From: Pectobacterium polonicum
GTDB taxonomy: Bacteria; Pseudomonadota; Gammaproteobacteria; Enterobacterales; Enterobacteriaceae
Length of the DNA: 64,000 nucleotides
Direction of reading: 5' to 3'
NCBI RefSeq assembly: GCF_005497185.1
Contig: NZ_RJTN01000021.1
Span: 1-64,000, forward strand
Under the pieces are notes generated by a model, which saw only the letters and a list, made by a program, of their open reading frames with translations, ran no database searches and was not told the origin of the DNA. Position numbers and translations under genes: made by a program. Below, one piece after another: positions 9,117 to 20,655 of this stretch; within the stretch, counting starts at the first letter, position 1, and every line of letters begins with the position of its first letter.

Positions 9117-9908
9117 CTATAGTTCGAGCTTCAACATCTCAAAATTCTCAAATGGCTGGGGACGTGAAAGATAGTAGCCCTGAGCAGCATAAGCATGCGA
9201 AGCCTGAACAATCGCCCACTCCTCTCGTGTTTCGATCCCTTCAATCACCACATAATTGCAAAAGCGTGATAGCAACGCGATCAACGCAGGAAAGACAGTG
9301 CGCCCTTCACCGCTTTGTTGTAAGAGAATAAAGAGCTCACGCGCAACTTTGATGCAATCATATTGAGCCAGCATCAATGATGAAAAATTCGCCATGCCGC
9401 AACCAAAATCATCCAACCATAACGTTTGTGCCTCAGGGAGTTTGGTTAATACTTCTTTCGGCAATCCCCCCTGATTTTCAACCATTTCAAAACGAATCCA
9501 CGGCATTTCCGCGATCAGGCGTTTGGCTTCCAGATTATTTTGCAACGCCAATAACGTCATGCCATCAATGTTGACAGAGGCAAAAAGATCGTCGCGAGTA
9601 AATCGAAAACTCCATTGAGACAAAAGTTGCAGTTGTTCTACAATAATTAACAGGCGGGTATTAACATCAATATTTGCGAAGTATTTTTCAGGAGAGATGA
9701 ACTTTTGCGGCAGGGTAGGAGAAAAAACGGAAGTCAGTAACTCAATAGCCATTAATTTACCAGATGTTCGATAAATGGGCTGAAAAGTATACCGCCGTTG
9801 ACATTGTTGCCAGTAATCAGCGTCTAACGGCTCCACGCTTCCCTGTTGGAAAAATCCAGTTCCAAACTGATTAAGATGACCTTCCTGCTGCACTATGAGT
9901 TCCGCCAT
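9117..9908 (-). CDS. pdeH: EAL-domain c-di-GMP phosphodiesterase PdeH (YhjH)
   Basis: A 263-residue stand-alone EAL protein, predicted to hydrolyse c-di-GMP to pGpG. It matches E. coli YhjH/PdeH along its whole length (for example YTFQPIYRTSGKLMAIELL and GMANFSSL). The catalytic set looks complete: E56 in the ELL version of the EAL motif, N113, E141, D166-D167 in LDDFG, K187, E223, E226 and Q243. In E. coli, PdeH lowers c-di-GMP so that cells stay motile and is expressed as a class-3 flagellar gene; a sigma-28-like promoter here (9957-9983) fits that. As I recall, the P. atrosepticum orthologue ECA3271 acts with the neighbouring SGDEF cyclase to set adhesin secretion. No membrane or sensor domain, so control is probably transcriptional. 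Confidence 0.93.
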   Translation of the reverse strand: MAELIVQQEGHLNQFGTGFFQQGSVEPLDADYWQQCQRRYTFQPIYRTSGKLMAIELLTSVFSPTLPQKFISPEKYFANIDVNTRLLIIVEQLQLLSQWSFRFTRDDLFASVNIDGMTLLALQNNLEAKRLIAEMPWIRFEMVENQGGLPKEVLTKLPEAQTLWLDDFGCGMANFSSLMLAQYDCIKVARELFILLQQSGEGRTVFPALIALLSRFCNYVVIEGIETREEWAIVQASHAYAAQGYYLSRPQPFENFEMLKLEL

Positions 9909-9956
9909 TAAACTGACACTATTAGTTATAAAATTATATCATATGGGCATGCACCG

Positions 9957-9983
9957 GCATCGACTCTCAAGATGCAAACTTAA
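9957..9983 (-). promoter_or_regulatory. Candidate sigma-28 (FliA) promoter of pdeH
   Basis: Reading leftwards: TTAAGTTT (7 of 8 against TAAAGTTT), an exact 11-bp spacer, then GTCGATGC (partial match to GCCGATAA). The -10 box lies about 48 bp before the pdeH ATG. E. coli yhjH is a FliA target, so the match is biologically expected. The -10 box is imperfect. Confidence 0.55.
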
Positions 9984-10000
9984 TCGGCAATACCGATTAA
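9980..10000. promoter_or_regulatory. Inverted repeat upstream of pdeH, possible operator
   Basis: A perfect dyad, TTAATCGG-N5-CCGATTAA, overlapping the outer edge of the candidate -35 box of pdeH. The size suits a dimeric regulator. I do not recognise the binding protein. Confidence 0.45.
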
Positions 10001-10369
10001 ATCGATGTCCATCGATATTACAAAAATAAGTGGTTCAATATCACAACTAAATTTATTTAAATTGTAAATCAATAAATTAAAACCCAATAAACACAGTCAT
10101 ACTGGCTGATTTATGCAGTCTAATGCATACACATAAAACCAATTTAACGAACAGATGGTAATTTTACCCTGTAACCTCACTATTTATATAGTCAATAGGT
10201 CGCATGCTGAAGACCTGCGAAAACACATGAAAGCCGCAGAAAATAGCCGCGGGAGAAAGCACGTCAGAGACAACAGAGGCCGGTTCGGCAGTATATTACC
10301 CATCAACCATAGTTACGCGTGTCTAAACGAGCGCCAACGGGTATAATCTGCGCCTTATTTATAAGGTAG

Positions 10370-10639
<270 letters not shown>

Positions 10640-10656
10640 GCATCCAGTCGCGAGTG

Positions 10657-11037
10657 TCAGCTTTCGATAATCACCGTCGCACAGGCATAGCGTCTTTCGT
10701 CAGCCAACGTTACATGTACGTGTCTTACACCTATCTGTTCCGCCAACTCTGCCGCCTTAGCAAAAAATCGCAGACAAGGTTTGCCCAGCTCGTCATTAAA
10801 AACTTCAAACTGGTTGAACGCGAGTCCGTTGCGAATTCCCGTACCGAAAGCTTTTGCAGCTGCTTCTTTCACGGCAAAACGCTTGGCAAGGAAACGGACT
10901 GGCTGCTGATGCTGCTGATAATGTGCCCATTCAGCATCCGTCAGAACACGGCGAGCCAATCGCTCGCCTGAACGTTCAATAACAGCATCAATACGGGCGA
11001 TTTCGACAATATCGGTGCCAAGCCCAAGAATCGCCAT
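10657..11037 (-). CDS. acpS: Holo-[acyl-carrier-protein] synthase
   Basis: A 126-residue phosphopantetheinyl transferase that moves 4'-phosphopantetheine from CoA to Ser of apo-ACP, activating fatty-acid synthesis. The magnesium and CoA ligands D9 (GLGTDIVEI) and E58 ([12 protein letters not shown]) are present. Length equals the E. coli enzyme. The start overlaps the pdxJ stop by one base, so it is translationally coupled as the last gene of the leftward lepA-to-acpS run. Confidence 0.97.
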   Translation of the reverse strand: MAILGLGTDIVEIARIDAVIERSGERLARRVLTDAEWAHYQQHQQPVRFLAKRFAVKEAAAKAFGTGIRNGLAFNQFEVFNDELGKPCLRFFAKAAELAEQIGVRHVHVTLADERRYACATVIIES

Positions 11038-11768
11038 TAGCGGCGTGCTTCCCGCATCAGACTCTTCATTTCGGCAACCGCCTCCTTCAGACCGCTCATT
11101 ACTGCGCGTCCGATAATGGCATGCCCGATATTTAATTCGTGCATTTCCGGCAGCGCGGCGATAGGCAGAACGTTATGGTAGGTCAAACCATGACCAGCAT
11201 TGACTTTAAGCCCTTTCGCAGCGGCGTAAGTCGCCGCATCGCGAATCCGCTCAAATTCATGCTGACGAGCTTCATCATCGGGTGCATCGGCATAGGCTCC
11301 CGTATGAATTTCGATATAAGGCGCACCGCTGGCAACGGCGGCATCAATTTGCCGTTTATCCGCATCAATAAATAGCGAAACCAATATGTTAGCCTGGCTA
11401 AGTTTGGCTACTGCGTTATCAATTTTTTCCTGCTGCCCCGCGACATCCAGCCCGCCTTCGGTTGTCACTTCCTGGCGTTTTTCCGGCACCAGGCAGCAAA
11501 AATGCGGCTTCACTTCACAGGCGATATCCAACATTTCTTCCGTGACAGCCATTTCCAGATTCATACGGGTTTGGAGCGTCTCTCTCAGTATCCGCACATC
11601 ACGATCCGTAATATGACGACGATCTTCACGCAAGTGTACCGTAATGCCATCCGCGCCAGCCTGCTCCGCAACAAAAGCAGCCTGAACGGGGTCGGGATAC
11701 GCCGTTCCACGCGCATTACGCAGTGTCGCAATGTGATCGATGTTAACGCCAAGTAACAGTTCAGCCAT
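11037..11768 (-). CDS. pdxJ: Pyridoxine 5'-phosphate synthase
   Basis: A 243-residue TIM-barrel enzyme that condenses 1-deoxy-xylulose 5-phosphate with 3-amino-2-oxopropyl phosphate to give pyridoxine 5'-phosphate, the last ring-forming step of DXP-dependent vitamin B6 synthesis. Diagnostic stretches are [17 protein letters not shown] at the N-terminus, [23 protein letters not shown] and [12 protein letters not shown] near the C-terminus, which binds phosphate. Length is standard. It lies between recO (80 bp upstream) and acpS (1-bp overlap), as in E. coli. Confidence 0.97.
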   Translation of the reverse strand: MAELLLGVNIDHIATLRNARGTAYPDPVQAAFVAEQAGADGITVHLREDRRHITDRDVRILRETLQTRMNLEMAVTEEMLDIACEVKPHFCCLVPEKRQEVTTEGGLDVAGQQEKIDNAVAKLSQANILVSLFIDADKRQIDAAVASGAPYIEIHTGAYADAPDDEARQHEFERIRDAATYAAAKGLKVNAGHGLTYHNVLPIAALPEMHELNIGHAIIGRAVMSGLKEAVAEMKSLMREARR

Positions 11769-11848
11769 GATAAATCCTCGATAAAGTCATGCACGATACG
11801 TTGGAGTTTACACCGATGTCACAGCGTCGGGGTACTGAGGAGAAGGGA

Positions 11849-12586
11849 TTATTTATCAGAAGAGGTGGATTTGGACACATTAGCAGCAGGAACGAACTGT
11901 CGAAACAGTTCACGACTTTTCAACGGTTTTCCCCCCAGATACGGCTTTAACGCGATACGGGTGAAACGCTTTGCTGCCTTTAGTGTTCCAGTATCTGGAA
12001 ATTCACGCGATGCCAACGAGCGTAACTCGTGTCCGGTAAAGCTTTTATTATCGACAACCAGGCTGGCAATAAATCCCCTTTCTTCTCGATACTGATAGGT
12101 CATGGTATCGGCCACGGGCTCACCGCTACCAGCACAATGCAGGAAATCAACGCCGTATCCCAGATAGCCCAGTAACGCTAATTCAAAGCGTCTTAATGCC
12201 GGTTCTGGAGAGGCATCCTGTGCAGCAAGGTGTTGTAAGCAGTGGAGATAATCGAAGAAAAGAGCGGAATAATTAGTTTCATGTTCCAGCACACGAGACA
12301 GCAGCTCGTTAACATATAAACCGCTATACAGCATCGAACCAGTCAGTGGTAGCGCCAGCGAGACAGGCTCCGCACTGCGTAACGTTTTCACTTCTCCCCG
12401 ACCACTCCAGCGCACCAACAGCGGAGTGAAAGGCTGTAAGCAACCTTTCAGGTTAGAGCGGCGAGCTCGCGCGCCTTTGGCAAGCACACGAACTCGGCCA
12501 TCGCTTTCGCTAAACAGATCCAGCAATAAGCTGGTTTCACTATAAGGTCGCCCATGCAAGACAAATGCGCGCTGCCAGCCTTCCAT
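11849..12586 (-). CDS. recO: DNA repair protein RecO
   Basis: A 245-residue recombination mediator that with RecR loads RecA onto SSB-coated single strands in the RecF pathway. The N-terminal OB fold begins [25 protein letters not shown]; a helical C-terminal part includes [16 protein letters not shown]. coli RecO is 242 residues. The start is only 12 bp after the era stop. The C-terminal tail (after about 230) is short, polar and Ser/Lys-rich, as in other enterobacteria. Confidence 0.96.
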   Translation of the reverse strand: MEGWQRAFVLHGRPYSETSLLLDLFSESDGRVRVLAKGARARRSNLKGCLQPFTPLLVRWSGRGEVKTLRSAEPVSLALPLTGSMLYSGLYVNELLSRVLEHETNYSALFFDYLHCLQHLAAQDASPEPALRRFELALLGYLGYGVDFLHCAGSGEPVADTMTYQYREERGFIASLVVDNKSFTGHELRSLASREFPDTGTLKAAKRFTRIALKPYLGGKPLKSRELFRQFVPAANVSKSTSSDK

Positions 12587-12598
12587 CGGCGTGAACCC

Positions 12599-14184
<1,586 letters not shown>

Positions 14185-14271
14185 TTACCAATAGATCAAC
14201 GATGCGTCAAAAACAGCAGCATACGGAACAGCCCTGCTTACCAATTCGGTCAAAACTGTTTCGTTTGCATT

Positions 14272-14289
14272 GGCTCCCATGAGGGAGCC
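14272..14289. other. Hairpin between lepB and rnc
   Basis: GGCTCCC-ATGA-GGGAGCC, a perfect 7-bp stem with a 4-nt loop, 90 bp upstream of rnc. There is no T run on the leftward strand, so it is more likely a processing structure or attenuator in the rnc leader than a strong terminator. Confidence 0.5.
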
Positions 14290-14469
14290 TGCCTTTCTGC
14301 CCGTCATACTTCGCGTTGCATGCACGTTAGCGATGTTCAAACGATAACGTTTTGCCCTGCAATTCGCATTATTTAGGGCACGTTCTTTCAAAAAGTATTT
14401 CAGAAATATTCTACAACGGACAGCATTAGAATGCTGCCTGTATCTTATTTCAGTAATGCTTACTTTGGA

Positions 14470-15435
14470 TTAATGAATGCCACCGATGCGACTCAAACGT
14501 ACGCCAGTAGGCCATTCACCTTCCTGCTTCTCAAAGCTCATCCAGATAGCAGTCGCTTTACCGACCAGATTTCTCTCCGGTACGAAGCCCCAATAGCGAC
14601 TATCCAGACTGTTATCGCGGTTATCACCCATCATGAAGTAGTGTCCTGCCGGAACAACCCATGTAGCAAGTTGCTGTTGCGATTGCTGATAATAACCACC
14701 AAGCTGATCCTGCTGGCCGGGTACTAGCAAAATATTATGCGTGACATTGCCTAATGACTCTTTGCGCGCGCCCATGCGAACGCCATCTATACTGTTGTCA
14801 TTGGCAGGCACCTGATAGAAACCGCCACGCGATTCACCACCAGGCTGGTTAAAAGTCTGAACAAAATCGCTAGGCTGCACATGGCTGTATGTAACCGCCA
14901 GTGCTGTATCACACGCCTGCTGCCCCTGACAGGATGGACGAATCGTTACCTGCTTAGTTATTGGGTTATAGCTGACGCGATCGCCCGGCACGCCAACCAC
15001 GCGCTTGATGAAATCTACCTTAGGGTCGGACGGATATTTAAACACCACCACATCACCGCGCTTCGGGTGTCCCGTTTCGATCAGCGTTTTTTGCGTGAAG
15101 GGTTCTTTAATGCCATAGGCAAATTTCTCCACCAGAATAAAATCACCGATCAACAGCGTCGGCATCATCGAACCGGATGGAATCTGAAACGGCTCATAAA
15201 TAAAGGAGCGCACAACCAATACCAGTGCCACTACCGGGAATACGGACGCGATGGTTTCGATCCAGCCGGGTTGTGGAACGGCTTTCGACGAAACCGCACC
15301 ATCAGCCAGATCGGCACCGCTCATGGCGACAAATTTTTTCCGGCGAGCCGGAGCCCAAACGAAGCGCTCTAAACACCAGACAATCCCCGTGACCAGCGTC
15401 ACCAATGCCAAAATTACGGCAAACATATTGGCCAT
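14470..15435 (-). CDS. lepB: Signal peptidase I
   Basis: A 321-residue inner-membrane leader peptidase that removes signal peptides from exported proteins. Two N-terminal membrane spans (about 4-22 and 62-80) are followed by the catalytic dyad: Ser89 in PSGSMMPTL and Lys144 in FIKRVVGVPGD. The MGDNRDNSLDSRYWG box is intact. E. coli LepB is 324 residues. It lies 16 bp after lepA in the same leftward transcript. Confidence 0.98.
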   Translation of the reverse strand: MANMFAVILALVTLVTGIVWCLERFVWAPARRKKFVAMSGADLADGAVSSKAVPQPGWIETIASVFPVVALVLVVRSFIYEPFQIPSGSMMPTLLIGDFILVEKFAYGIKEPFTQKTLIETGHPKRGDVVVFKYPSDPKVDFIKRVVGVPGDRVSYNPITKQVTIRPSCQGQQACDTALAVTYSHVQPSDFVQTFNQPGGESRGGFYQVPANDNSIDGVRMGARKESLGNVTHNILLVPGQQDQLGGYYQQSQQQLATWVVPAGHYFMMGDNRDNSLDSRYWGFVPERNLVGKATAIWMSFEKQEGEWPTGVRLSRIGGIH

Positions 15436-15451
15436 GCCAACTCCTCAGAAT

Positions 15452-17251
15452 TTATTTACTGTCCTTGCCGACGTGCAGAATTGCCAGAAACGCTTCTTGT
15501 GGCAGTTCGACATTACCGACCTGCTTCATACGCTTCTTACCGTCTTTCTGTTTCTGCAACAGTTTCTTCTTACGGCTGACGTCACCACCATAACACTTGG
15601 CCAGTACGTTTTTACGCAATTGCTTAACCGTAGAGCGCGCAATAATGTGGTTACCAATCGCGGCCTGAATCGCAATATCAAACTGCTGACGTGGAATCAA
15701 TTCTTTCATCTTTTCGACGAACTCACGGCCACGATATTGTGAATTATCACGGTGAGTAATCAGGGCCAATGCATCGACACGTTCGTTGTTGATTAATACA
15801 TCAACGCGCACCATATCTGATGCCTGAAAACGTTTGAAGCCGTAATCCAGTGATGCATAACCACGAGAGGTGGACTTCAGGCGGTCAAAGAAATCGAGCA
15901 CTACTTCGGCCATCGGGATTTCATAGGTTAACGCAACCTGATTGCCGTGATACACCATGTTCGTCTGCACGCCGCGCTTCTCAATACAAAGCGTAATCAC
16001 GTTGCCCAAATACTCCTGAGGCATCAGCATGTGGCACTCGGCAATCGGCTCGCGCAGTTCCTGAATATTATTCAATGGCGGCAGTTTAGACGGACTATCG
16101 ACATAAATGGTTTCTTTCGCCGTCGTTTCTACTTCATACACGACCGTCGGTGCCGTGGTGATCAATTCCAGATCGTACTCACGCTCCAGACGCTCCTGAA
16201 TGATCTCCATGTGCAGCAGCCCCAGGAAGCCACAGCGGAAGCCAAAGCCCAGCGCCGTCGAACTTTCCGGTTCATAGAACAGGGAGGCATCATTGAGGCT
16301 CAGCTTGCCTAACGCATCACGGAATGCTTCATAGTCGTCGGAACTGATCGGGAATAGACCAGCATAGACCTGCGGTTTGACTTTCTTGAAACCCGGCAAC
16401 GCTTTTTCAGCCGGCTGACGCGCCAGCGTAAGGGTATCCCCGACAGGCGCCCCCAAAATATCTTTGATGGCGCACACCAACCAACCTACTTCGCCGCAGT
16501 TCAATACATCGCGGTCGATCTGCTTCGGTGTGAAAATGCCGAGACGGTCGGCGTTATACACCTGCCCCGTACTCATTACCTTAATTTTGTCGCCTTTACG
16601 CATCGTGCCATTTTTGATACGAACCAATGACACAACGCCAAGGTAGTTATCAAACCAGGAGTCGATAATCAACGCCTGCAACGGTGCATCAGGGCTACCT
16701 TCCGGCGGCGGAATATCACGCACCAGACGATCCAGAACATCCGGCACGCCAATCCCTGTTTTTGCAGAGCAGCGCACAGCGTCGGTGGCATCAATACCAA
16801 CAATGTCTTCAATTTCTTGAGCAACACGATCGGGGTCAGCGGCAGGCAGGTCGATCTTGTTAAGAACCGGTACCACTTCCAGATTCATATCCAACGCGGT
16901 ATAGCAGTTAGCCAGCGTTTGAGCTTCAACACCTTGCCCGGCATCAACAACAAGCAGCGCGCCTTCACAGGCAGCGAGCGAGCGAGAAACTTCATAAGAG
17001 AAGTCAACGTGCCCGGGCGTATCAATGAAGTTTAACTGGTAGGTTTGGCCGTCCTGCGCTTTATAATCCAGCGTGACGCTTTGCGCTTTAATCGTGATTC
17101 CGCGTTCACGTTCCAGATCCATCGAATCCAGAACCTGCGCAGCCATTTCACGCTCGGTTAAACCGCCGCAAATCTGGATAATACGGTCAGATAACGTCGA
17201 TTTACCGTGGTCGATATGGGCAATAATGGAGAAATTTCGTATATGCTTCAT
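15452..17251 (-). CDS. lepA: Elongation factor 4 (LepA)
   Basis: A 599-residue translational GTPase related to EF-G, linked to ribosome back-translocation and 30S assembly. I place the start at 17251 ([16 protein letters not shown]), because the family begins there; the frame stays open to an upstream Met at 17350, but that extension is not conserved. Motifs: AHIDHGKST (G1), DTPGH (G3), NKIDLP (G4), then the LepA-specific C-terminal domain ending [17 protein letters not shown]. Length equals E. coli LepA. First gene of the lepA-lepB-rnc-era-recO-pdxJ-acpS run. Confidence 0.98.
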   Translation of the reverse strand: MKHIRNFSIIAHIDHGKSTLSDRIIQICGGLTEREMAAQVLDSMDLERERGITIKAQSVTLDYKAQDGQTYQLNFIDTPGHVDFSYEVSRSLAACEGALLVVDAGQGVEAQTLANCYTALDMNLEVVPVLNKIDLPAADPDRVAQEIEDIVGIDATDAVRCSAKTGIGVPDVLDRLVRDIPPPEGSPDAPLQALIIDSWFDNYLGVVSLVRIKNGTMRKGDKIKVMSTGQVYNADRLGIFTPKQIDRDVLNCGEVGWLVCAIKDILGAPVGDTLTLARQPAEKALPGFKKVKPQVYAGLFPISSDDYEAFRDALGKLSLNDASLFYEPESSTALGFGFRCGFLGLLHMEIIQERLEREYDLELITTAPTVVYEVETTAKETIYVDSPSKLPPLNNIQELREPIAECHMLMPQEYLGNVITLCIEKRGVQTNMVYHGNQVALTYEIPMAEVVLDFFDRLKSTSRGYASLDYGFKRFQASDMVRVDVLINNERVDALALITHRDNSQYRGREFVEKMKELIPRQQFDIAIQAAIGNHIIARSTVKQLRKNVLAKCYGGDVSRKKKLLQKQKDGKKRMKQVGNVELPQEAFLAILHVGKDSK

Positions 17252-17547
17252 TATAAAAATTTTTCTACCTTGATATTCCTGAAATTCTTGCCGATGGGCA
17301 TGCGCATAGGTGAAAACAGCAGCGATGTTATTCCACCTGAATCGCAGCATTCTACATGCGGGAAGCGTGAAAACCTAGTCATGTCCGGTGCATTCCCCTT
17401 GATTATGACGGTTTTATTTGGAATAGCAGAACAACAAGAGGAAAGCAGGAAGTAAAGTGTCATTACGTGGCAAACAGCGTGTCGAAAGATAGCAAGAAAG
17501 TGAACACGGTTTCCGCACCACACGCCCTTTGCGCCAAGACGTACGAA

Positions 17548-18000
17548 TCAATTTTGCAACAACGTTCCAGGTAGCGCGATTTGTAGGATAACAGGCTCAT
17601 AACGCTTATTTTTACCTAACCGTTTTGCCCAACGTTTAACCCCAATAAACGCCAATCCGCCACCCAATAACGCGCCAATAACAGCAGCCAGATCGGTACT
17701 GAATAGCGTTTGGAATATCGCTGCCCCGAATAGCAGCCCAACCAGAGGAACAAAGTAAACCAGAGCGGCAGAAAGCAACAACCGCCCCTCGGAAATACCC
17801 AACTCCACTTTTTGTCCCACTTCCAAAGGCCGTTCGTAGGGAACATGCAGCGTATTTTCAGCAGAAAGCCCAAGCTGGCTTAATAAGCCGGTTCCACACG
17901 ATGAGCGAGATGTACAACTGCCACATCCTGCACTGGGCTCACACCGTAGTTCTGCAATTCCATCCTGCCATGACACCACTGTTGCCCATTCTTTAATCAT
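17548..18000 (-). CDS. rseC: SoxR-reducing / sigma-E factor regulatory protein RseC
   Basis: A 150-residue inner-membrane protein. The N-terminal cytoplasmic part has a Cys cluster (CGSCTSRSSCG, about residues 21-31) that could bind an iron-sulfur cluster. Two membrane spans follow (about 76-98 and 103-122). RseC homologues belong to the RseC/RnfE-like family and help keep SoxR reduced in E. coli. It overlaps rseB by 4 bp and ends the rpoE-rseABC operon. Confidence 0.94.
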   Translation of the reverse strand: MIKEWATVVSWQDGIAELRCEPSAGCGSCTSRSSCGTGLLSQLGLSAENTLHVPYERPLEVGQKVELGISEGRLLLSAALVYFVPLVGLLFGAAIFQTLFSTDLAAVIGALLGGGLAFIGVKRWAKRLGKNKRYEPVILQIALPGTLLQN

Positions 18001-18959
18001 GGTTGCGCCTTCAAAAGAATGCTGTCAGCCACGCGCTTAGCCGTAGAAGGAGGAATATCACCGACAACGGTAATCTCGCGATTGCCCCGCATGACGGTGT
18101 GAATAGAACGTCGACCGGTAAGTAGTGACTGCTCCTCACTCACGTCAGAAGACGGGCTAATATTAATCGAAAAACTAAACAAACCATCACTGTACAGGCG
18201 AGTTTCAATCGGAATGGACGAACCAGGCAAGATTTTTTTGCTGTGCGAAAGCACTTTCATTCCTGTAGGTAACCATTCTGGCTCCCAGGTGAAATCCCCT
18301 TTTTCTACAGCAGACGTGGGTAAAACGGGGGGAAGCTTGATCCCTTCCAGCGGACGCATCACGCTAACCACGTCATCGTCAACAATCAGCGATGTCGTTA
18401 AGAATTGTTCCAACCGCTTGTCACCATTACGATCCTGTAAATCGATACGCAGTGGAAGTTTAGATTCCGCATCAATCCACACGGTATAACTGTAGCGTGT
18501 GCCATCGCGTGAAATAACGCGGACTCCCAATGCCAGACGATCGGCAATACGCACCCGCCCATCTGCGGGAACGAAATCATAATAGGGTGATAACTTCTGG
18601 AAATCAGCAAAGACGAGGGAAGGGAGAGAATCAACGATATGATCGCTGGCGAGCGTAAATGGCTCAAAACCGGGATCGAAATAGCTGATTTCATTACCAC
18701 GCTGCACAATCTCGCGTCGCGGCCCATCCATAAACAGCAGTTGCGCCAAGGAATGATTGTTGACCACAGCATGACGATACCGTACCGACTCAAATCCTTG
18801 CAGGGTGATATTGATAAATGAAATTTCGTAATTCAGAGAACGAACAGCGCCATTCATCTGCTGCAGCAACGCGCCCGGCTCAACATTTTGAGCCGGGGCG
18901 AACGTAGAATAAAACAGGCTGCCAATCAGAAAACAGGCGGCGGACCAAACGCGCTTCAT
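17997..18959 (-). CDS. rseB: Sigma-E regulatory protein RseB
   Basis: A 320-residue periplasmic protein that binds the RseA periplasmic domain and shields it from DegS until lipoprotein or LPS signals displace it. Signal peptide at 1-23 (LIGSLFYSTFAPA). The MucB/RseB N-terminal lipid-sensor domain (about 25-205) and C-terminal domain (about 220-318) are both complete. The start overlaps the rseA stop by 1 bp. Confidence 0.97.
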   Translation of the reverse strand: MKRVWSAACFLIGSLFYSTFAPAQNVEPGALLQQMNGAVRSLNYEISFINITLQGFESVRYRHAVVNNHSLAQLLFMDGPRREIVQRGNEISYFDPGFEPFTLASDHIVDSLPSLVFADFQKLSPYYDFVPADGRVRIADRLALGVRVISRDGTRYSYTVWIDAESKLPLRIDLQDRNGDKRLEQFLTTSLIVDDDVVSVMRPLEGIKLPPVLPTSAVEKGDFTWEPEWLPTGMKVLSHSKKILPGSSIPIETRLYSDGLFSFSINISPSSDVSEEQSLLTGRRSIHTVMRGNREITVVGDIPPSTAKRVADSILLKAQP

Positions 18960-19606
18960 TACCGGGGCTGTGTTCCTAATGATTGAGTGCCGGGAACCTG
19001 AATTGCCGCCTGCTGATCGTCCTGCGGCAGAGCATGCTCGGCATGTAACCGGCGCTGTAATTCGTAGTCCTGTAAAATAGCGTTAAGGCGGTTACGCTGC
19101 ATATCAGATTTCTGTTGACCGCTGTGAGGGGCTATATTTTCTGACGGTACGCCCAAGCTCACAGGGGAAGCAGTCCCCATAGCGGGTAAGGTACTGAACA
19201 CGCCGGATTCCACAACATGTTCGGCCGAATTGCCCTGCTGATAATTTTGTACGCCAACAATCACGGCTAAAGATACGCAGGCAGCGACACCAACTTGCGT
19301 CAGTTGGCTGCCCCACGGACGGATTTTGTGCCAGAAAGGCATCTTGGTCCACTCAACAGGTTGTGGCTGAGATTCAGGCTGCGCTTGTGGAACCAGACGA
19401 ACAGGTTCTTTTTCGATTGCAGCGGCAACACGAGAAGCGATATCCAGGTGGATCACGTTTTCACTGACATCACCACGTAACGCATCACGAATCAGATGAT
19501 AACTTTGCCAACTTTGCTGCAACGCGTCATCGCGTGACAATGCGCCTAACAGTTCGGAATCTACTGCTTCGCCATCCATTAAAGCGGAAAGTTTCTCTTT
19601 CTGCAT
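18959..19606 (-). CDS. rseA: Anti-sigma-E factor RseA
   Basis: A 215-residue single-span membrane protein. The cytoplasmic N-terminus (KEKLSALMDGEAVDSELLGAL) holds sigma-E. One membrane segment lies at about residues 100-116 (VGVAACVSLAVIVGVQN), and the periplasmic tail is the RseB-binding and DegS/RseP-cleaved part, rich in Gln. Length matches E. coli RseA (216). It follows rpoE by 59 bp. Confidence 0.97.
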   Translation of the reverse strand: MQKEKLSALMDGEAVDSELLGALSRDDALQQSWQSYHLIRDALRGDVSENVIHLDIASRVAAAIEKEPVRLVPQAQPESQPQPVEWTKMPFWHKIRPWGSQLTQVGVAACVSLAVIVGVQNYQQGNSAEHVVESGVFSTLPAMGTASPVSLGVPSENIAPHSGQQKSDMQRNRLNAILQDYELQRRLHAEHALPQDDQQAAIQVPGTQSLGTQPR

Positions 19607-19665
19607 ACCGACACCCTTACCTTGTCAAATCCATCATTAGTCATGCGGATAGCTGGAAACGCTCG

Positions 19666-20241
19666 CTAGCGCTGAATAAGCGGTTGTACTTTATTATCAA
19701 TAGCTTCCCGCGCCCGAAAAATACGAGAACGAACCGTGCCGACGGGACAATCCATAATCACGGCAATCTCTTCGTAGCTTAAACCATCCAACTCACGCAG
19801 CGTGATCGCTAAACGTAAATCTTCCGGTAAAGACTCGATAGTTCGGAAAACTATGCTTCGTAGTTCTTCTGACAACATTAAATTCTCAGGGTTCGATATT
19901 TCTTTCAGTGCACCCGCATTTTCATAGTTTTCCGCGTCATTGGCATCAATGTCGCTGGAGGGCGGGCGACGCCCCTGAGCTACCAGATAATTCTTGGCTG
20001 TATTCACGGCGATACGATACAACCATGTGTAAAATGCACTATCACCGCGGAATGATTCTAACGCGCGATACGCTTTAATAAACGATTCCTGTACCACGTC
20101 CGGCACGTCCCCTTGTGGAACATACCGCGATACTAGGCTCGCGACCTTATGCTGATAACGAACGACCAATAAGTTAAACGACTTTTGATCGCCTTTTTGG
20201 ACTCGCTCGACCAGAACCTGATCTGCCAGTTGCTCGCTCAT
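19666..20241 (-). CDS. rpoE: RNA polymerase sigma-E factor
   Basis: A 191-residue ECF sigma factor controlling the envelope-stress regulon, which includes degP in this window. Region 2 (QESFIKAYRALESFRGDSAFYTWLYRIAVNTAKNY family signature) and region 4 (LRELDGLSYEEIAVIMDCPVGTVRSRI helix-turn-helix) are intact. Same length as in E. coli. A sigma-E promoter at 20326-20353 implies autoregulation of the operon rpoE-rseA-rseB-rseC. Confidence 0.99.
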   Translation of the reverse strand: MSEQLADQVLVERVQKGDQKSFNLLVVRYQHKVASLVSRYVPQGDVPDVVQESFIKAYRALESFRGDSAFYTWLYRIAVNTAKNYLVAQGRRPPSSDIDANDAENYENAGALKEISNPENLMLSEELRSIVFRTIESLPEDLRLAITLRELDGLSYEEIAVIMDCPVGTVRSRIFRAREAIDNKVQPLIQR

Positions 20242-20325
20242 CCGAGGTAATCTCTACTCAAACCGTTCTCCACACACAAAATAGTACTGCCAGCTAGATA
20301 AGTCATATTTAGAGCAAGCTCCTCA

Positions 20326-20353
20326 TTAGAACCAAGACATTCAATAAAGTTCC
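20326..20353 (-). promoter_or_regulatory. Sigma-E-dependent promoter of rpoE
   Basis: Reading leftwards: GGAACTT (-35, 20347-20353), a 16-bp spacer and TCTAA (-10, 20326-20330). This matches the sigma-E consensus and the autoregulated E. coli rpoE promoter. The start codon lies about 85 bp downstream. Confidence 0.85.
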
Positions 20354-20426
20354 GGATCATCATTTTTCTTTTACTTAGCACCGTTACTCGTCTTTGCGAT
20401 GCGTATCATGACGCATTCTCTTCATC

Positions 20427-20479
20427 ACACATTGTCTTTATCTGAACACATTGTCTCTGAATACACTGTCTTCATCTGA
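20427..20479. repeat. Three imperfect short tandem repeats upstream of nadB
   Basis: Copies of ACACATTGTCTTTATCTGA at 20427-20445, a shortened copy at 20446-20460 and a diverged copy at 20461-20479. They lie between the sigma-E promoter and nadB and have no known role. Confidence 0.7.
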
Positions 20480-20655
20480 GGCTTCTACGCTCTTCCGAGG
20501 ATGATACGATAAATCCAGGGTATTCGCACGATTCACCCTATGGCGTCATTCGCTTATCCTTTATAGCGTAGAGAAGAGGCTAAAAACCAATACAGCAACC
20601 GACCATTGGGTGCTACCATCAGATTTCCTCTTCTTTTTGCATCCACGACACAACC

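Larger units (their letters stand above)
20242..20655. other. Divergent intergenic region rpoE / nadB
   Basis: A 414-bp gap. It holds the sigma-E promoter of rpoE and the short tandem repeats noted separately. The nadB promoter is not obvious, and the nadB start lacks a strong ribosome site. I see no open reading frame of substance here. Confidence 0.5.

Noticed and set aside
10155-10346. 63-codon ORF before yfhL
   Set aside because: No family resemblance or good ribosome site; it lies in the divergent promoter region.
14881-15372. 163-codon rightward ORF in lepB
   Set aside because: Antisense of lepB; the leftward frame has the Ser/Lys dyad and membrane spans.
17251-17350. Upstream in-frame extension of lepA
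   Set aside because: The 33 extra residues are not part of the LepA family; translation should begin at MKHIRNF.
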